Virus record (IMG/VR): IMGVR_UViG_3300030104_006626
Location: 17,946-78,864 of that record
Strand: one strand, 5' to 3'
Length of the DNA: 60,919 nucleotides
Source: a virus
Below are positions 28,518-36,988 of this stretch, piece after piece; within the stretch, counting starts at the first letter, position 1; the number at the start of each line of letters is the position of its first letter. Both the position numbers and the translations under genes were made by a program. Below the pieces are notes generated by a model, which worked only from the letters and a program-made list of their open reading frames with translations, did no database searches and was not told the DNA's origin.

Positions 28518-29159
28518 ATGGCAAAATCATTACTAATAGATTATTCATCGTTTGAGATAACTCCTCAGATGATAGTTGAGTCTGAAAAAGCAAATAACGG
28601 TAGAGTTATTGTTAGTGGAGTATTGCAAAGAGCAGAAGCTAAAAACCAAAATGGTAGAGTTTATCCAAAAGAAACTTTAATGCGTGAAGCTAAAAAATAT
28701 GCTGAAATACAAATTGCAGAAAACAGAGCACTTGGTGAATTAGACCATCCAGAATCTTCGGTTGTAAATTTACAAAATGTTTCTCATAATATAAAAAAGA
28801 TTTGGTGGAAAGGAAATGACCTATGTGGTACTGTTGAGGTACTATCAACACCATCAGGTAATATATTAAAAGAATTATTAAAGGCTGGCGTAAAACTAGG
28901 AATTAGTTCAAGAGGTATGGGTTCTGTAGAAGAAATAAGAGAAGGTGACGGTGAAGGTTCTTTAGAAGTTCAACCAGATTTTGAATTGGTTTGCTGGGAT
29001 TTTGTAAGCAACCCTTCAACTCACGGTGCTTTTATGGCTCCTGTAAATGAGTCAGTAGGTTCTATTAAAGTAGATAAATATGAAAAACTAAACAACATAA
29101 TAAATGAGATGCTATGCGAATTAACTTGCAAGTGCTCTTTACCAAATAGGAGAAAATAA
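28518..29159 (+). CDS. 21: Prohead core protease
   Basis: A 213-residue serine protease of the T4 gp21 type (212 in T4), which matures the prohead by cutting scaffold, capsid and internal proteins after (L/I)-x-E. The fold starts with a RVIVSGVLQRAEAKNQNGRVYP strand-turn; the catalytic His is H77 in LGELDHPES and the Ser lies in GISSRGMGS (129-136). GAGG precedes the ATG. It follows the small head protein by one base and precedes two candidate internal proteins. Confidence 0.93.
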   Translation: MAKSLLIDYSSFEITPQMIVESEKANNGRVIVSGVLQRAEAKNQNGRVYPKETLMREAKKYAEIQIAENRALGELDHPESSVVNLQNVSHNIKKIWWKGNDLCGTVEVLSTPSGNILKELLKAGVKLGISSRGMGSVEEIREGDGEGSLEVQPDFELVCWDFVSNPSTHGAFMAPVNESVGSIKVDKYEKLNNIINEMLCELTCKCSLPNRRK

Positions 29160-29160
29160 A

Positions 29161-29958
29161 ATGGGAAAAAGATTTGATATTAGAGAATGGAAGAATCTAA
29201 ACGAATCTCGTTTCAAAACTGAACGAATGACAGAGGCTGAGAAAAAAGCTACACTCGAAGCAGTATCAAGATTTAACGAGTATGGTTCAAAAATATATAG
29301 GTCAGAAGGAATGGCTGAAATGGTTGAGGCCTTAAAGAAATTAGCAGAAAATGCTAGCAAAATGGCAATGGAAGAGTCAGCTGATTGGTTCGATTCTGTA
29401 TCTGTAAAAAGAGATACAAAAGCTATTGGTGAAGCAGTAAAGGTATTTGAAGCTACAGCTAAGGAAGCACATCAATTACAGCAAAGAATGGAATCTGTAT
29501 TTGAAGAGATAGGTGGTAAGCTTGGTAAATATTATGAAATTAAAGAATTAGTAGAAGATGAAAAGAAATTAGACCCTGTTGGTAAAGAAGACGATGATAT
29601 TGATAACGACGGTGACACTGATTCTTCTGATGAATACTTAAAGAAAAGAAGAGCTGCTGTATCTAAAGCTGTTAAGAATGAAAATAAATTTAAGACTCAA
29701 GTTAACGAGGCTTTCGAAGGACTTCAAAGCGTAATATCTACTCCAGGATATGCAATTAACATGAATCCTACAAATGAAGCGGCTCCTAAAATAAAAAATT
29801 CTAAAGAAACTGAGCTAATTAAAAAATTATATGTTGCTGCTTCTGGTTTGAAGAAAGGTGGAGGTTCAGGAAGATATGGTAAAGAGTTTGATGCTGCAAA
29901 GAAAAAAATGCTAAAAGCTTTTAACGACATGTTAACATACTCTAAGATAGGAGGATAA
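29161..29958 (+). CDS. Candidate prohead internal protein with Asp-rich calcium-type motif
   Basis: A 265-residue helical protein. Residues about 140-156 hold DDDIDNDGDTDSSDEYL, an EF-hand/dockerin-like loop (D-x-D-x-D-G) that could bind calcium. The flanks are Ala/Glu/Lys helices; the C-terminus is basic with KKGGGSGRYGKEF. Its place directly after the protease and before the scaffold suggests an internal head or scaffold-associated protein. An AGGAG site precedes the ATG. The same Asp loop is common in head-module proteins of marine T4-like phages; its role is unknown. Confidence 0.6.
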   Translation: MGKRFDIREWKNLNESRFKTERMTEAEKKATLEAVSRFNEYGSKIYRSEGMAEMVEALKKLAENASKMAMEESADWFDSVSVKRDTKAIGEAVKVFEATAKEAHQLQQRMESVFEEIGGKLGKYYEIKELVEDEKKLDPVGKEDDDIDNDGDTDSSDEYLKKRRAAVSKAVKNENKFKTQVNEAFEGLQSVISTPGYAINMNPTNEAAPKIKNSKETELIKKLYVAASGLKKGGGSGRYGKEFDAAKKKMLKAFNDMLTYSKIGG

Positions 29959-29961
29959 AAA

Positions 29962-31338
29962 ATGAAAAAATCTGAACTGCAAGAAATAATAAGAGAAGAG
30001 ATAATGAAATCTCTAATAACAGAGAAATTTGCATCTAAAAAAATAACAAACTTATTTAAGCTAATGGATAGTGGAGATAAAAAGTTTTTCGATGTTACTG
30101 CAAAGAGTAAAGGTTTTGCGTGGTCAGATGTAGAAGATGATAATGTGCTTGGTGGTGCTACACCTTCAAATGACCACATGAATATTTTTATAGTAGATAA
30201 AGAAAAAGAAAATCCATACAACACAGGATTTGAATGGAAGTTAAAGCCAGGTATTATAGGTATTACAATAGGTAAAAAATCTATGTACTGGCCAAAACAA
30301 AGATATTCATCACCTAACGCTATGATTGGTAATCAGGGTAAAAAACTTGATAACTATAAGAGATATAGCGAAGTAGCTGACAGAGTATTAAGTATTGCTT
30401 TATCAGATATACCTTCTGCAAAAGAAAAACAAGCTGCAAGAGCAGACTCGAAACGAGGCGCAACGGCACTTATGACAAATAAGCAGATTGTCGACGCACA
30501 AATAAAAAAATACAGAAAAGCATTACAAGCTAAAGTAATGGCGAAAGGTCCGGACGCTCTAAAGAAAATGTTAGATGAAGCTACAGCTGTTACAGAAAAA
30601 GTATTTAAGTTTACTACAGATATGCTTAAAAAAGGAATGTATTCTACAGGCTGGGATTCATATCAAACAATATCTAATAACTATGGTAATATGGTTAGAG
30701 CTTATGAGAACTATGTAAGAGATGCTGCAGAATATGAAAAAGAAAAAGGTGAGGAAAAACTTGGTAGTTGGAGAAAAGATTACGTTGCATCAAGAGCTGG
30801 AGAAGTTAAAGGATATTATCAAGAACTATTAAAGAAAGCTAAAATAGTAATGGATAAAAATAACTACAAACCAATTGTAAAAGAGATGTCTGAAGGTACA
30901 ATCAATGAAGGTGGATATGTAGTAATTGACCCACGAGGTAATGCAAGACCTATTGGCTCTAAAATTCAAGGTGATAGATATGTTAAAGGTAAAAAAGGAC
31001 ATTATGTAATTTTAGCTAAACACGCATTAAAAGCTAGGCGTGCTATTGAAAAAGCAGGTGGTAATTCTACATCTAGAAAAATCCAAGATTTAATGTTTGA
31101 TTTAAGATACGAAGGTAATATAAAACTAAAGAGTGTATTAGAAGCAAATCCTGATGGAACAATATCTAAAGACGAAGATAAAAAACGTGCAAAACTTGTT
31201 AAAGATTCTGTTAAGAATATGGAAAAGTTTGTAAAAGATATTCAAACACAAGCAGATAAAATTGGAGGTTCTTTTAGAAGTCCTGGTATTAGAGCAGAGG
31301 TTAAGAAAGCAATTAAAGGTTTGTTTGAAAAATTATAA
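29962..31338 (+). CDS. Candidate head internal protein
   Basis: A 458-residue basic protein. It opens with MKKSELQEIIREEIMKSLIT, an amphipathic helix of the LxxIIREEI type seen at the N-terminus of many head-packaged phage proteins and containing (L/I)-x-E sites suited to the prohead protease. Residues 170-300 are helical; residues 315-400 include EGGYVVIDPRGNARPIGSK and a Lys/Arg-rich stretch. It lacks membrane segments. It is the last gene before the bS21 unit. Packaging into the capsid is inferred from the N-terminus and the neighbours. Confidence 0.55.
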   Translation: MKKSELQEIIREEIMKSLITEKFASKKITNLFKLMDSGDKKFFDVTAKSKGFAWSDVEDDNVLGGATPSNDHMNIFIVDKEKENPYNTGFEWKLKPGIIGITIGKKSMYWPKQRYSSPNAMIGNQGKKLDNYKRYSEVADRVLSIALSDIPSAKEKQAARADSKRGATALMTNKQIVDAQIKKYRKALQAKVMAKGPDALKKMLDEATAVTEKVFKFTTDMLKKGMYSTGWDSYQTISNNYGNMVRAYENYVRDAAEYEKEKGEEKLGSWRKDYVASRAGEVKGYYQELLKKAKIVMDKNNYKPIVKEMSEGTINEGGYVVIDPRGNARPIGSKIQGDRYVKGKKGHYVILAKHALKARRAIEKAGGNSTSRKIQDLMFDLRYEGNIKLKSVLEANPDGTISKDEDKKRAKLVKDSVKNMEKFVKDIQTQADKIGGSFRSPGIRAEVKKAIKGLFEKL

Positions 31339-31385
31339 TAAAAAATAACAAAAATTAAAAAAGTCCGGTATATATTTTTATATGT

Positions 31386-31410
31386 CGGATTTTTTGTTTA
31401 TATTAGATAT
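31386..31410 (+). promoter_or_regulatory. Early/middle-type promoter-like motif before the bS21 gene
   Basis: CGGATTTTTTGTTTATATTA is nearly the primase motif at 5035 (both preceded by TATAT and CGGA). The TATATTA box is 31399-31405. By analogy with primase and polymerase, translation would begin about 31411. Confidence 0.55.
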
Positions 31411-31794
31411 AAATTAAGTTTAACTAAAAATAATACAAATCAAAAGCACAGAAATCACTCTTCTACAAATCAGAGAGGTGACAAACCAAGAAAACAATTT
31501 AGAAAGAAATTAGGAAGACATGAATTTTTCCTAGAAGGAAATCCATCAGGTGTTAAAGTACCAGATGCTAGTTCAGGTACATTAGAGCGAGCATTAAAAT
31601 ATCTTAAGCGTCAAATGAAAGATGAAGATGTAATAGGACAATATCGTTCTAGAAAAGAATACATAAAGCCTTCTCAAAGAAAACGAGTACAGAAAAACGA
31701 GGCTATAAGAAAAAACAAATACGAGCTTAAAAAACAAGCTATGATGGAAAAGAACTATATATGGACAGCTATGGTCAAAGATAAGGCTCAGTAG
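31411..31794 (+). CDS. rpsU: Ribosomal protein bS21 homologue; start codon not identifiable
   Basis: The frame is open from 31342 to TAG 31792-31794 and encodes a clear bS21 core: LERALKYLKRQMKDEDVIGQ, then YRSRKEYIKPSQRKR and a basic helical tail, matching the family pattern ALxxxKR...R-x-R-x-x-Y-x-KPS-x-x-R. No ATG, GTG or TTG occurs before the ATG at 31615, which would delete the first helix. I place the start at 31411 only because leaderless genes with the same promoter begin there, but the codon is AAA. A 45-residue basic extension precedes the core. bS21 acts on the 30S subunit near the anti-Shine-Dalgarno. A non-standard start, a sequence error or decay are all possible. Confidence 0.75.
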   Translation, partial: KLSLTKNNTNQKHRNHSSTNQRGDKPRKQFRKKLGRHEFFLEGNPSGVKVPDASSGTLERALKYLKRQMKDEDVIGQYRSRKEYIKPSQRKRVQKNEAIRKNKYELKKQAMMEKNYIWTAMVKDKAQ

Positions 31795-31817
31795 TTAAAA
31801 AAGTTAATATTATTATT

Positions 31818-31847
31818 AAAGAGAGGTAATTTTTATCTCTCTTTTTT
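31818..31847 (+). terminator. Rho-independent terminator after the bS21 gene
   Basis: Perfect 8-bp stem AAAGAGAG / CTCTCTTT with an 11-base loop and a T-run ending at 31847. It isolates the bS21 unit from the scaffold-capsid operon. Confidence 0.75.
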
Positions 31848-31864
31848 AGTTTTTTACGAAAGTA

Positions 31865-31966
31865 GTATATACTTATATATACAACAAGTATACAAAAATG
31901 TCACTATCTTCTATATAGTACAGTATACAGATTAAACACAATCTATTATAGGTCCTAATACCTATA
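31865..31966 (+). promoter_or_regulatory. Leader of scaffold-capsid operon with four tandem hairpins
   Basis: Four perfect inverted repeats follow one another: GTATATA/TATATAC (31865-31882), ACTAT/ATAGT (31903-31919), AGATT/AATCT (31929-31944) and TATAGGT/ACCTATA (31947-31966). The first overlaps a variant late-type motif (ACTTATATATA). The leader ends at AAGGAG before the ATG at 31997. It may affect mRNA stability or initiation for the most highly expressed genes. Confidence 0.4.
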
Positions 31967-31996
31967 TTTCCAAAAACATATTTAAGGAGAGTAATA

Positions 31997-32947
31997 ATGT
32001 CAAAAGACTTATTAAAAGAAGCAATCGCTGATGCAAAGGCTGTTCGTTCAACTGCTATTGCAAACGCAAAACTTGCTCTTGAAGAAGCTTTCACTCCAAA
32101 ACTACAATCTATGTTATCTCAAAAAATCGCTGAAGAGATGGACGAAGAGTTAGAAGAAGAAGAGGATTTAGAAACTACGGATACGTCAATCGAAGATGAC
32201 GAAGCTGAAGTTGCTGATACTACTGCTGACGCTGCTGACACTGGTTCTGCGGATGATGAAACAGAAGTAACTGGTGAAGACATGCCGGCTGATGAATCAT
32301 ACGAAGAAGGCGAAGAGGTAGAAGAAGAAATGTACGAAGGAGAGGAAGAAGTTGAAGAAGATTTAGAATTAGAATCTATCATTAAAGAATTAGAAGCTGA
32401 CGAAGTAGAAGAGACTGAAGAAGTTGAAGAAACTGAGGAAGTGGAAGAAGCTATGGAAGAAACTGAGGATGAATTATCTGAAACAGAAGAAGAGAAAGTT
32501 GAAGAAGAAGAGATGGATTTAGAAGAAATCATCAAATCTTTACAAGAAGATGAAGAAATGGAAGAAGAAGAGGAAGAGGTAACTGAAGATAAAGAAGCGG
32601 AACTAGAAGAAGCTTACAAAGTTATCAAATTCTTAAAAGGTAAAATCAATGAGGTTAACTTGTTAAACTCTAAATTACTTTATTCTAACAAATTATTCAG
32701 AAGCAACAATTTGAACGAATCGCAAAAGGTGAAAGTTATCGAAACTTTCGATAGAGCAAATTCAGTAAGAGAAGTTAAATTAGTTTATTCTACTTTAGCA
32801 GAATCTTTAACTGCATATACTCCAAAGAAAAGAGTTAACGAAAACTTTGCATCTAGCACAACGAAATCTACGAAGCCATCGAAAGATGTAATCGTCGAAG
32901 CTAATACATTTGCAACAAGAATGCAAAGATTAGCGGGGTTAAAATAA
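31997..32947 (+). CDS. 22: Prohead core scaffold protein
   Basis: A 316-residue gp22-type scaffold (T4: 269). It starts with a helix MSKDLLKEAIADAKAVRSTA, has an extremely acidic centre (about residues 45-205, mostly Glu/Asp) and a conserved helical C-terminal part (about 210-275) with EVNLLNSKLLYSNKLFRSNN and a KVKVIETFDRANSVREVKLV-type segment. It would fill the prohead and be digested by gp21; many L/I-x-E sites are visible. It lies directly before the major capsid gene. AAGGAG precedes the ATG, and a long hairpin-containing leader lies upstream. Confidence 0.9.
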   Translation: MSKDLLKEAIADAKAVRSTAIANAKLALEEAFTPKLQSMLSQKIAEEMDEELEEEEDLETTDTSIEDDEAEVADTTADAADTGSADDETEVTGEDMPADESYEEGEEVEEEMYEGEEEVEEDLELESIIKELEADEVEETEEVEETEEVEEAMEETEDELSETEEEKVEEEEMDLEEIIKSLQEDEEMEEEEEEVTEDKEAELEEAYKVIKFLKGKINEVNLLNSKLLYSNKLFRSNNLNESQKVKVIETFDRANSVREVKLVYSTLAESLTAYTPKKRVNENFASSTTKSTKPSKDVIVEANTFATRMQRLAGLK

Positions 32948-32973
32948 TTTTTAGAAAATAGGAGACTTATAAA

Positions 32974-34536
32974 ATGTCACAAATTAACAATTTATTACAA
33001 GATTCTCAAGCTCAATTCAAAGCTCAGAGAAACGAAACAAAAGGTCTTGTAACTAAATGGGAAAGCACAGGTCTTTTAGAAGGTATTTCTGCAGAGTATG
33101 ACAAACATAACACTGCAATCCTTTTAGAAAATCAAGCTAAGCAACTTATCTCAGAGGCTAATACTACTAGTACTACTTCTGCAGAAGAGTGGAATGGTGT
33201 TGCACTTCCATTAGTTAGACGTATCTTTGGCGAATTATCTGCAAAGGAATTCGTTTCGGTTCAGCCTATGAACTTACCATCTGGTTTAGTTTTCTGGTTA
33301 GACTTCAAATATGGCCAAAATGGCTCATTCTTAGGAAAAGGAAGACACGCAACAGGTGATTCACTTTTCGGTAACGCAACTAACAAAGGTAAAGCTAGTT
33401 TAACAAAAGGTCTTTATGACAATTTTGATGATGGTGCTACTGGTGGAGCTGTTGGATATTCTTTAGGAAAAGTTGCTTCAGCTTCAGCTGTAATTGAATC
33501 TGATGGTACTGTACACATTATTGATGCTGATGGTATTGATATGTCAATCTGGAATTCATTCTATGCTATTTCAGGTTCATCTCACAAAATTGCTACAGCG
33601 TCTAATGTACTTAACAACGGTGCTGGTTCTAACGTAACAACTGCAGTTGCTCTTGGATTTGATAACTCAACTCCAATTTCTGCAACAGGTGTTATGGATG
33701 TATACTACTACAAAAACACTACTGATGCTACTAAGAGAGGTGATTTTGAAGATAGAGATATTCCAGAAATTGGAGCTACGGCTACTGGTTCAAATCTTGA
33801 AATTCCAGAAATCGAAGTTCAATTATCTCAAGAGGCTTTAGTTGCTAAGACTAGAAAGCTTAAAGTTAAATGGTCACCAGAATTTGCTCAAGACTTGAAT
33901 GCATATCATTCAATTGATGCAGAAGCTGAATTGACTTCAATGTTATCTGAATACATTACAATGGAAATCGACTTAGAAATCCTTGCAATGCTTCACTCTG
34001 CTGCTTCAGGTTCAGGATTTACTTCTGACTTCACAGCACAAACACCAGCTGGTGGTGAATTATTCGGCGACGCATTTGCTACTTTAGGTGTAACTATGCA
34101 AGCAATGTCTAATGCTATACATCAATCAACTATGAGAGGTGGTGCTAACTTTGCAGTAATGTCACCAGCAATCGCTACATACGTTGAATCAATCGCTGGC
34201 TACAATGCAAACACTGATGGTACTGAAGGAAACTTCGCAATGGGTGTTCAAGCTATTGGTACGATGAAAAACAGATGGACAATCTACAAGAATCCATACT
34301 GGACAGGTAAAGAAATTTTAATGGGATACAGAGGAAATCAATTCCTTGAAACTGGTGCTGTATTTGCTCCATATATTCCACTTATTATGACTCCACTTGT
34401 TTATGACCCAACAAACTTTACTCCACGTAAAGGTGTGATGACAAGATACGCTAAGAAAGTTGTAAGAAACGACTACTACGGTGTTATCTCTGTTGTTGAT
34501 ACAAACTGGGCTACAATTGGTGCTTTACCTTCATAA
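32974..34536 (+). CDS. 23: Major capsid protein
   Basis: A 520-residue gp23-type HK97-fold capsid protein (T4: 521). The N-terminal 61 residues are the scaffold-like delta domain; LISE61-A62 is a good prohead-protease site, close to E65-A66 in T4. The core contains VRRIFGELSAKEFVSVQPMN and FWLDFKYG, and the C-terminus TRYAKKVVRNDYYGVI. AGGAG precedes the ATG. A strong terminator follows. Codon use is slightly richer in C-ending codons than its neighbours, as expected for a highly expressed gene. Confidence 0.96.
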   Translation: MSQINNLLQDSQAQFKAQRNETKGLVTKWESTGLLEGISAEYDKHNTAILLENQAKQLISEANTTSTTSAEEWNGVALPLVRRIFGELSAKEFVSVQPMNLPSGLVFWLDFKYGQNGSFLGKGRHATGDSLFGNATNKGKASLTKGLYDNFDDGATGGAVGYSLGKVASASAVIESDGTVHIIDADGIDMSIWNSFYAISGSSHKIATASNVLNNGAGSNVTTAVALGFDNSTPISATGVMDVYYYKNTTDATKRGDFEDRDIPEIGATATGSNLEIPEIEVQLSQEALVAKTRKLKVKWSPEFAQDLNAYHSIDAEAELTSMLSEYITMEIDLEILAMLHSAASGSGFTSDFTAQTPAGGELFGDAFATLGVTMQAMSNAIHQSTMRGGANFAVMSPAIATYVESIAGYNANTDGTEGNFAMGVQAIGTMKNRWTIYKNPYWTGKEILMGYRGNQFLETGAVFAPYIPLIMTPLVYDPTNFTPRKGVMTRYAKKVVRNDYYGVISVVDTNWATIGALPS

Positions 34537-34560
34537 TAGGTAAACATATATTGTTTATTA

Positions 34561-34590
34561 AAGGAGCCGCTTAATTGCGGCTCTTTTTTT
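34561..34590 (+). terminator. Rho-independent terminator after major capsid gene
   Basis: Stem GAGCCGC (34564-34570) / GCGGCTC (34577-34583), loop TTAATT, then seven T. The GC-rich stem stands out in this AT-rich genome. Confidence 0.9.
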
Positions 34591-34596
34591 GTGTCT

Positions 34597-34612
34597 GCAT
34601 ATTTATACTAAA
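34597..34612 (+). promoter_or_regulatory. Late-type promoter-like motif before phoH
   Basis: GCATATTTATACTAAA, 17 bases before the ATG at 34630 and just after the capsid terminator, so it would restart transcription. Confidence 0.5.
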
Positions 34613-34629
34613 TACAATGGAGGTTCATC

Positions 34630-35292
34630 ATGGCGAAACAGAATATAGAAAAAACACCACCGAAAGGAAACGTTAAGTTTTCAATAACACTATCAGAAGA
34701 GCAGAAAGCCGCAAAACAAGCAGTACTACACCATCCTTATAATTTTATAGTTGGTAAAGCAGGAAGTGGTAAAACTTTATTGGCATGCCAAGTAGCTTTA
34801 GATATGTTTTTTAAGAGAATGATTAACAAAATAATTATTACACGTCCAACTGTTTCTACAGAAGATAATGGATTTTTGCCAGGTTCAGAAAAAGAAAAGA
34901 TGGAACCGTGGTTAGTACCTATAAGGTCTAATATGAGAAAGGTATATAATAAGCCTACTATATTAGAGAAAATGGAAAACAACGAAGATATAGAACTGGT
35001 ATCGCTGGCACACTTTAGAGGTAGAACATTTGAAAATTCAGTTGTAATAGTAGATGAGTTTCAAAATCTAACTAGGTCTCAATTGAGAATGGCATTAGGT
35101 AGACTAGGTAAAGGTTCGACAATGATATTTTGTGGAGATAATCAGCAGATAGACTTAAAAGACAAAAATTATTCAGCAATACATGATATAGCAAAAGTTG
35201 CTGATTCTGAGTATGTATATAAAAGAATACTATTAGATAACCATAGACACCCAGCAATAGATGAAGTGTTTGAAATGTTAATGGGAATGTAG
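34630..35292 (+). CDS. phoH: PhoH-like P-loop ATPase
   Basis: A 220-residue PhoH-type ATPase: Walker A GKAGSGKT (42-49), TRPTVSTED, and Walker B VVIVDEFQNL (138-147), followed by FCGDNQQID (arginine-finger/sensor region). PhoH-like proteins are common in marine phages; suggested roles include RNA helicase/nuclease functions, but the phage role is not settled. It has its own late-type motif and GGAGG before the ATG, and it sits between capsid and neck genes. Confidence 0.92.
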   Translation: MAKQNIEKTPPKGNVKFSITLSEEQKAAKQAVLHHPYNFIVGKAGSGKTLLACQVALDMFFKRMINKIIITRPTVSTEDNGFLPGSEKEKMEPWLVPIRSNMRKVYNKPTILEKMENNEDIELVSLAHFRGRTFENSVVIVDEFQNLTRSQLRMALGRLGKGSTMIFCGDNQQIDLKDKNYSAIHDIAKVADSEYVYKRILLDNHRHPAIDEVFEMLMGM

Positions 35293-35312
35293 TATAACAA
35301 ATAGCTTGCTTC

Positions 35313-35330
35313 TTGATATTTATATAAAAA
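35313..35330 (+). promoter_or_regulatory. Late-type promoter-like motif before neck/tail genes
   Basis: TTGATATTTATATAAAAA, 40 bases before the ATG at 35371; one of the best matches to the consensus. Confidence 0.55.
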
Positions 35331-35370
35331 GGTAGACTTAGCGAATATTGTAATATAAGGAGTGTTAAAG

Positions 35371-35832
35371 ATGGCAAACTTAAAGGTAACTATTAAAGAA
35401 GATATAGAATTAAACGGCTCACAGCAAGGTGGCGTTTTTGCAAAAACATATACAGATATAACAGATATATATAAAAGAATATTTACTGCACCATCAAACA
35501 CAGAAGTAAGCTTATATACTACTCACGCATCACAAACAGAAGGTAGTGTATTAGATAAAGACTCTATAAAGTATGTAAGAGTAACGAATTTATCTACTCA
35601 ATTTACATCATCTGTACAAATAACTGCTGCTGACGATGGTGTAGCTTGGGTGCAAATTGCACCTGGAGCTAGTTTTATGTTATCAAATCATTCAGAAGGT
35701 ATTGATACATCAACATCTGCAGATGTAACACAGCCTAATATAACTTGGAGCAATATAGCATCTATGAGTGCAGCAGGCGTTTCTGGCTCAATGCAGCTAG
35801 AATTATTTGCAGCATCTACAACTAACGGATAA
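35371..35832 (+). CDS. Virion-associated protein, unknown role
   Basis: A 153-residue protein. The ATG at 35371 (MANLKVTIKEDIELNG) is preferred because AAGGAG ends nine bases upstream; a GTG at 35362 would place the start inside that site. The sequence is beta-rich and Thr/Ser-rich, with a centre SIKYVRVTNLSTQFTSSVQI and GVAWVQIAPGASFML like a jelly-roll head-decoration or neck accessory protein. It directly precedes gp13. Role unproven. Confidence 0.6.
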   Translation: MANLKVTIKEDIELNGSQQGGVFAKTYTDITDIYKRIFTAPSNTEVSLYTTHASQTEGSVLDKDSIKYVRVTNLSTQFTSSVQITAADDGVAWVQIAPGASFMLSNHSEGIDTSTSADVTQPNITWSNIASMSAAGVSGSMQLELFAASTTNG

Positions 35833-35844
35833 AGAGGATAATAA

Positions 35845-36987
35845 ATGGCAAATATAACAATATATGATGGTTCAGCAACTTCAATAAGCGGTAACACCCC
35901 GTTTGGTTTATATGATGCTGATTTGACATTTCAGAATGATGGTCCTAAGGTTGCTGATTGGTGCGCGCACCGTTTAGGATATCCTATAACAGATATAGAA
36001 TTACAGGACGTTCAATTATTTGCCTGCTTTGAAGAGGCAATAACAGAATACAGCTCTCAAGTAAATAGATTTAATATAAGAGAAAATCTATTAAGTGCAA
36101 AAGGTAATTCAACAGCATCAAATTTTACACAAAAGTTAATAACTCCTAATTTAGGAAGGCTAATAGGTTTGTCAAAGCAATATGGAAGTGAAGTTGGAAG
36201 TGGTGGTTTGGTTGATTGGAAGCAAGGTTATATAACTACAGTTACTGGAAGTGATGGAGAATGGATACAAGAATACGACTTAAATGCTCAAGCTACTTTT
36301 AGTCAATCAGTATCTGGTACAGATATAGAAATCAAAAGAGTATTCCATCAAAAAACACCAGCACAATCAAGACATTATGACCCACAATTTGGTTCTGATT
36401 ACGCACTAAATAGTATGGGGTGGGGAGGTACGATGGCAGGTCTTAATTATTTAATGCTACCTCTATACGATGATTTATTAAAAGTTCAGCAAGTAGAATT
36501 TACAGACACAATAAGAAAATCTCATTATTCATTTGAGCTTATAAATAATAAATTAAAAATATTTCCAAGACCTAACCAAGAATTTAATTTTTATTTTCAT
36601 TATATAGAAACAGAAGATAGAGACACTCTTGTAGTTGAGGACGCTATTTCTGACTATTCTAACTTTGGTTATGATAATATGGTGTATTCAAATATAAATG
36701 ACCCAGGAAAACAATGGATAAAGAAATATACTTTATCATTGGTTAAACAAGTATTAGGTTCTGTAAGAAGCAAATATAGCTCTATACCAATTCCTGGTTC
36801 AGAAACAACTCTTGATGGTGATACGCTTAGAAGTGAAGGGGCTGCAGAAGCTGAAGCTTTAATCGGTAATTTAAGAGAAGATTTAGAAGCTGCATCTCGT
36901 AGAAATTTAATGGAAAAAGAAAACGAAATAACAGATTTTCAACAAGGTATGCTTAATAAAGCACCGCTTAATATATACATAGGATAA
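35845..36987 (+). CDS. 13: Neck protein gp13-type
   Basis: A 380-residue head-completion/neck protein (T4 gp13: 309). The family-typical start of the fold is VADWCAHRLGYPITDIELQD followed by an acidic helix FEEAITEYSSQVN. A later YFHYIETEDRD strand and a helix KQWIKKYTLSLVKQVLG are also typical. It would seal the portal after packaging and form the head side of the head-tail joint. An AGAGG site precedes the ATG and gp14 follows after one base. Confidence 0.87.
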   Translation: MANITIYDGSATSISGNTPFGLYDADLTFQNDGPKVADWCAHRLGYPITDIELQDVQLFACFEEAITEYSSQVNRFNIRENLLSAKGNSTASNFTQKLITPNLGRLIGLSKQYGSEVGSGGLVDWKQGYITTVTGSDGEWIQEYDLNAQATFSQSVSGTDIEIKRVFHQKTPAQSRHYDPQFGSDYALNSMGWGGTMAGLNYLMLPLYDDLLKVQQVEFTDTIRKSHYSFELINNKLKIFPRPNQEFNFYFHYIETEDRDTLVVEDAISDYSNFGYDNMVYSNINDPGKQWIKKYTLSLVKQVLGSVRSKYSSIPIPGSETTLDGDTLRSEGAAEAEALIGNLREDLEAASRRNLMEKENEITDFQQGMLNKAPLNIYIG

Positions 36988-36988
36988 T

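Noticed and set aside
31382-31417. ATG at 31382 as start of the bS21 gene
   Set aside because: It is in another frame, stops after 11 codons, and lies within the promoter-like motif.
33647-33841. Forward out-of-frame ORFs inside capsid, portal, tape-measure, uvsE and uvsX genes
   Set aside because: Shadow frames of well-identified genes with Leu/Ile-rich, unstructured composition and no Shine-Dalgarno site.
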